A stretch of DNA of 7,463 nt from Faecousia sp. (GTDB taxonomy: Bacteria > Bacillota > Clostridia > Oscillospirales > Oscillospiraceae), in NCBI GenBank assembly GCA_029258495.1, contig JARHYV010000171.1, positions 1-7,463 on the forward strand. The letters run 5' to 3'. Below, piece after piece: positions 6,523 to 7,463 of this stretch. The notes below the pieces were generated by a model. It searched no databases and was not told the DNA's origin. It saw nothing but the letters and a program-made list of their open reading frames with translations. Numbering within the stretch: position 1 is the stretch's first letter; every line of letters begins with the position of its first letter. Position numbers and translations under genes: made by a program.

Positions 6523-6555
6523 CATTTGCTCCCAAAGAATCTTTGGGAGCAAATG
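6523..6555. terminator. strong hairpin after the surface-protein gene, no U-run
   Basis: A perfect 15-bp inverted repeat (6523-6537 with 6541-6555) encloses a 3-base loop, with core TTTGCTCCCAAAG. It starts 9 bp after the stop of the SLH-protein gene, where a terminator is expected, and lies just upstream of the next cluster's promoter. No run of T follows on either strand, unlike the other two hairpins in this window. It may instead be a weak terminator or an RNA 3'-end stabiliser. Confidence 0.6.
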
Positions 6556-6564
6556 ACTCGGTAA

Positions 6565-7463
6565 TCAATCAACAAATTTTTTTACGCAGCGCATCAGCAG
6601 TGCAGCACCCTCTGCACGATCCAGGCTGCTCTGCGGGCGCAGCACCAACCCTTCATCCTCATCACTGCCTTCCAGCATACCGACGGCCACAGCCCACTGC
6701 ATGCCTTTCTGGGCATAATTGGATACTTCATCTTCATCGGCAAATCTAGAAAGATCTGCGCTCTGGAAACTGCTTACATTCAGATAATCAACACAGAATC
6801 GAGCAAAAATCGCAGCTGCATCCTGTCTACTTACCTTTGCATCCGGCTCAACATGGGTATCATCAACACCCAGTACCACACCATTTTGCTTGGCCCATGC
6901 AATGGGAACAGTATAGTAGCTGTCCAGATCTACATCGTCAAAGCTCTTCAGCTGTTCTTCAGGAATATCCGGACGACCGGCAATTCTGTACAAGACCGAT
7001 ACAAGCATTCCTCTGGACATGGTATCCTTGGGCGCGAATTCATCATCGGAAATACCGGCCATGAACCCTCTGTCATAGACAAACTTGACTTCATCACAGT
7101 ACCAGTCATCAGCGTAGATATCGCCAAAGGGCATCCCCGTGGATGATGGAGGCACAGTATCGGCAGAATTGTCCCACCGAGCCTTCAGCGTGACATTTTT
7201 GGTCACCTCTGTACCGGAAGAAACAGCTCTGGGAGAAACAGATGTATTATTCTCCTCTGTAAGGATCCATCCTGTAAAGGTCTGGCCCTTCGCCTTCGGC
7301 TCAGGCAGACTCCCGAAAACATCACCATACTGACGATACTCAATACGATCGCCGGATATGGATTCGTCAAACTCCATTATGATGCTTGCAAAATAGGGCA
7401 GAGATCCATTCGGTCTGACATAGCGGATCACATCATTCTGAAATTCAGGAGCATGGATCAAAT
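6565..7463 (-). CDS. cell-surface protein, C-terminal part: InlB-type B-repeat plus three SLH repeats (5' end outside window)
   Basis: The frame is open to the right edge, giving the last 299 or so residues of a larger protein. Numbering from the edge, about 38-96 form an InlB/Listeria-Bacteroides type B-repeat (GDVFGSLPEPKAKGQTFTGW followed by VTLKARW). A short Ser/Pro linker follows, then three S-layer homology repeats near 112-160, 173-222 and 239-291. Each SLH repeat has the F.D(I/V)..D.Y/W pattern and a following TRAE-like motif: MSRGM, VSRQD and LDRAE. SLH triplets bind secondary cell-wall polymers, so the protein is probably exported and anchored non-covalently to the wall. The signal peptide and any main functional domain lie outside the window. 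The role is unknown; adhesin, enzyme or S-layer component are all possible. Confidence 0.92.
   Translation of the reverse strand, partial: LIHAPEFQNDVIRYVRPNGSLPYFASIIMEFDESISGDRIEYRQYGDVFGSLPEPKAKGQTFTGWILTEENNTSVSPRAVSSGTEVTKNVTLKARWDNSADTVPPSSTGMPFGDIYADDWYCDEVKFVYDRGFMAGISDDEFAPKDTMSRGMLVSVLYRIAGRPDIPEEQLKSFDDVDLDSYYTVPIAWAKQNGVVLGVDDTHVEPDAKVSRQDAAAIFARFCVDYLNVSSFQSADLSRFADEDEVSNYAQKGMQWAVAVGMLEGSDEDEGLVLRPQSSLDRAEGAALLMRCVKKFVD

Noticed and set aside
1..7463. CRISPR array, tRNA, rRNA, known riboswitch or defence system
   Set aside because: I saw no spaced direct repeats, no cloverleaf or CCA end, no rRNA-like stretch and no recognisable riboswitch core. All long coding stretches are assigned to ordinary families. 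I could not run covariance-model searches.

Overview
The window looks like chromosomal DNA of a gut-type Clostridia (Bacillota), probably in or near the Oscillospiraceae/Ruminococcaceae. The grounds are a DUF4317 protein (a family I know almost only from Clostridia), strong AGGAGG-type ribosome binding sites, TTG/GTG starts, roughly even base composition, and a surface protein combining an InlB-type B-repeat with SLH repeats. I see no phage, insertion sequence, CRISPR array, tRNA or rRNA. The species assignment is inference.

Left block (1-2540, + strand): the last 29 codons of one ABC exporter half-transporter, a complete second half-transporter (586 aa), and a cytidylate-kinase-like protein (200 aa). 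They are spaced by only 12-13 bp and end at a 14-bp hairpin terminator. This reads as one operon encoding a heterodimeric ABC exporter plus a nucleotide-kinase-fold protein.

Middle block (2541-5244, - strand): a DUF4317 protein, and upstream of it a sodium:alanine/glycine symporter of the AGCS family. A perfect 36-bp palindrome lies at the symporter start and contains both a good Shine-Dalgarno sequence and the TTG start codon.

Right block (5280-6461, - strand): a tightly overlapping cluster running from right to left. It holds an unannotated 42-aa small protein, truA (tRNA pseudouridine synthase I), and an ArsC/Spx-like thioredoxin-fold protein. The small gene overlaps truA by 20 bp, and the truA stop overlaps the TTG start of the ArsC-like gene by 2 bp. 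The ArsC-like protein has no cysteine at all, so it cannot use the usual redox chemistry. A near-perfect -10 box sits just upstream of the small gene.

Right edge (6565-7463, - strand): the C-terminal part of a cell-surface protein with one InlB-type B-repeat and three SLH repeats, running off the window.

Most of the window is ordinary. The observations most worth a second look are the small protein overlapping truA, the cysteine-free ArsC-like protein, and the palindrome that buries the symporter start. I found no convincing new defence or mobile system.
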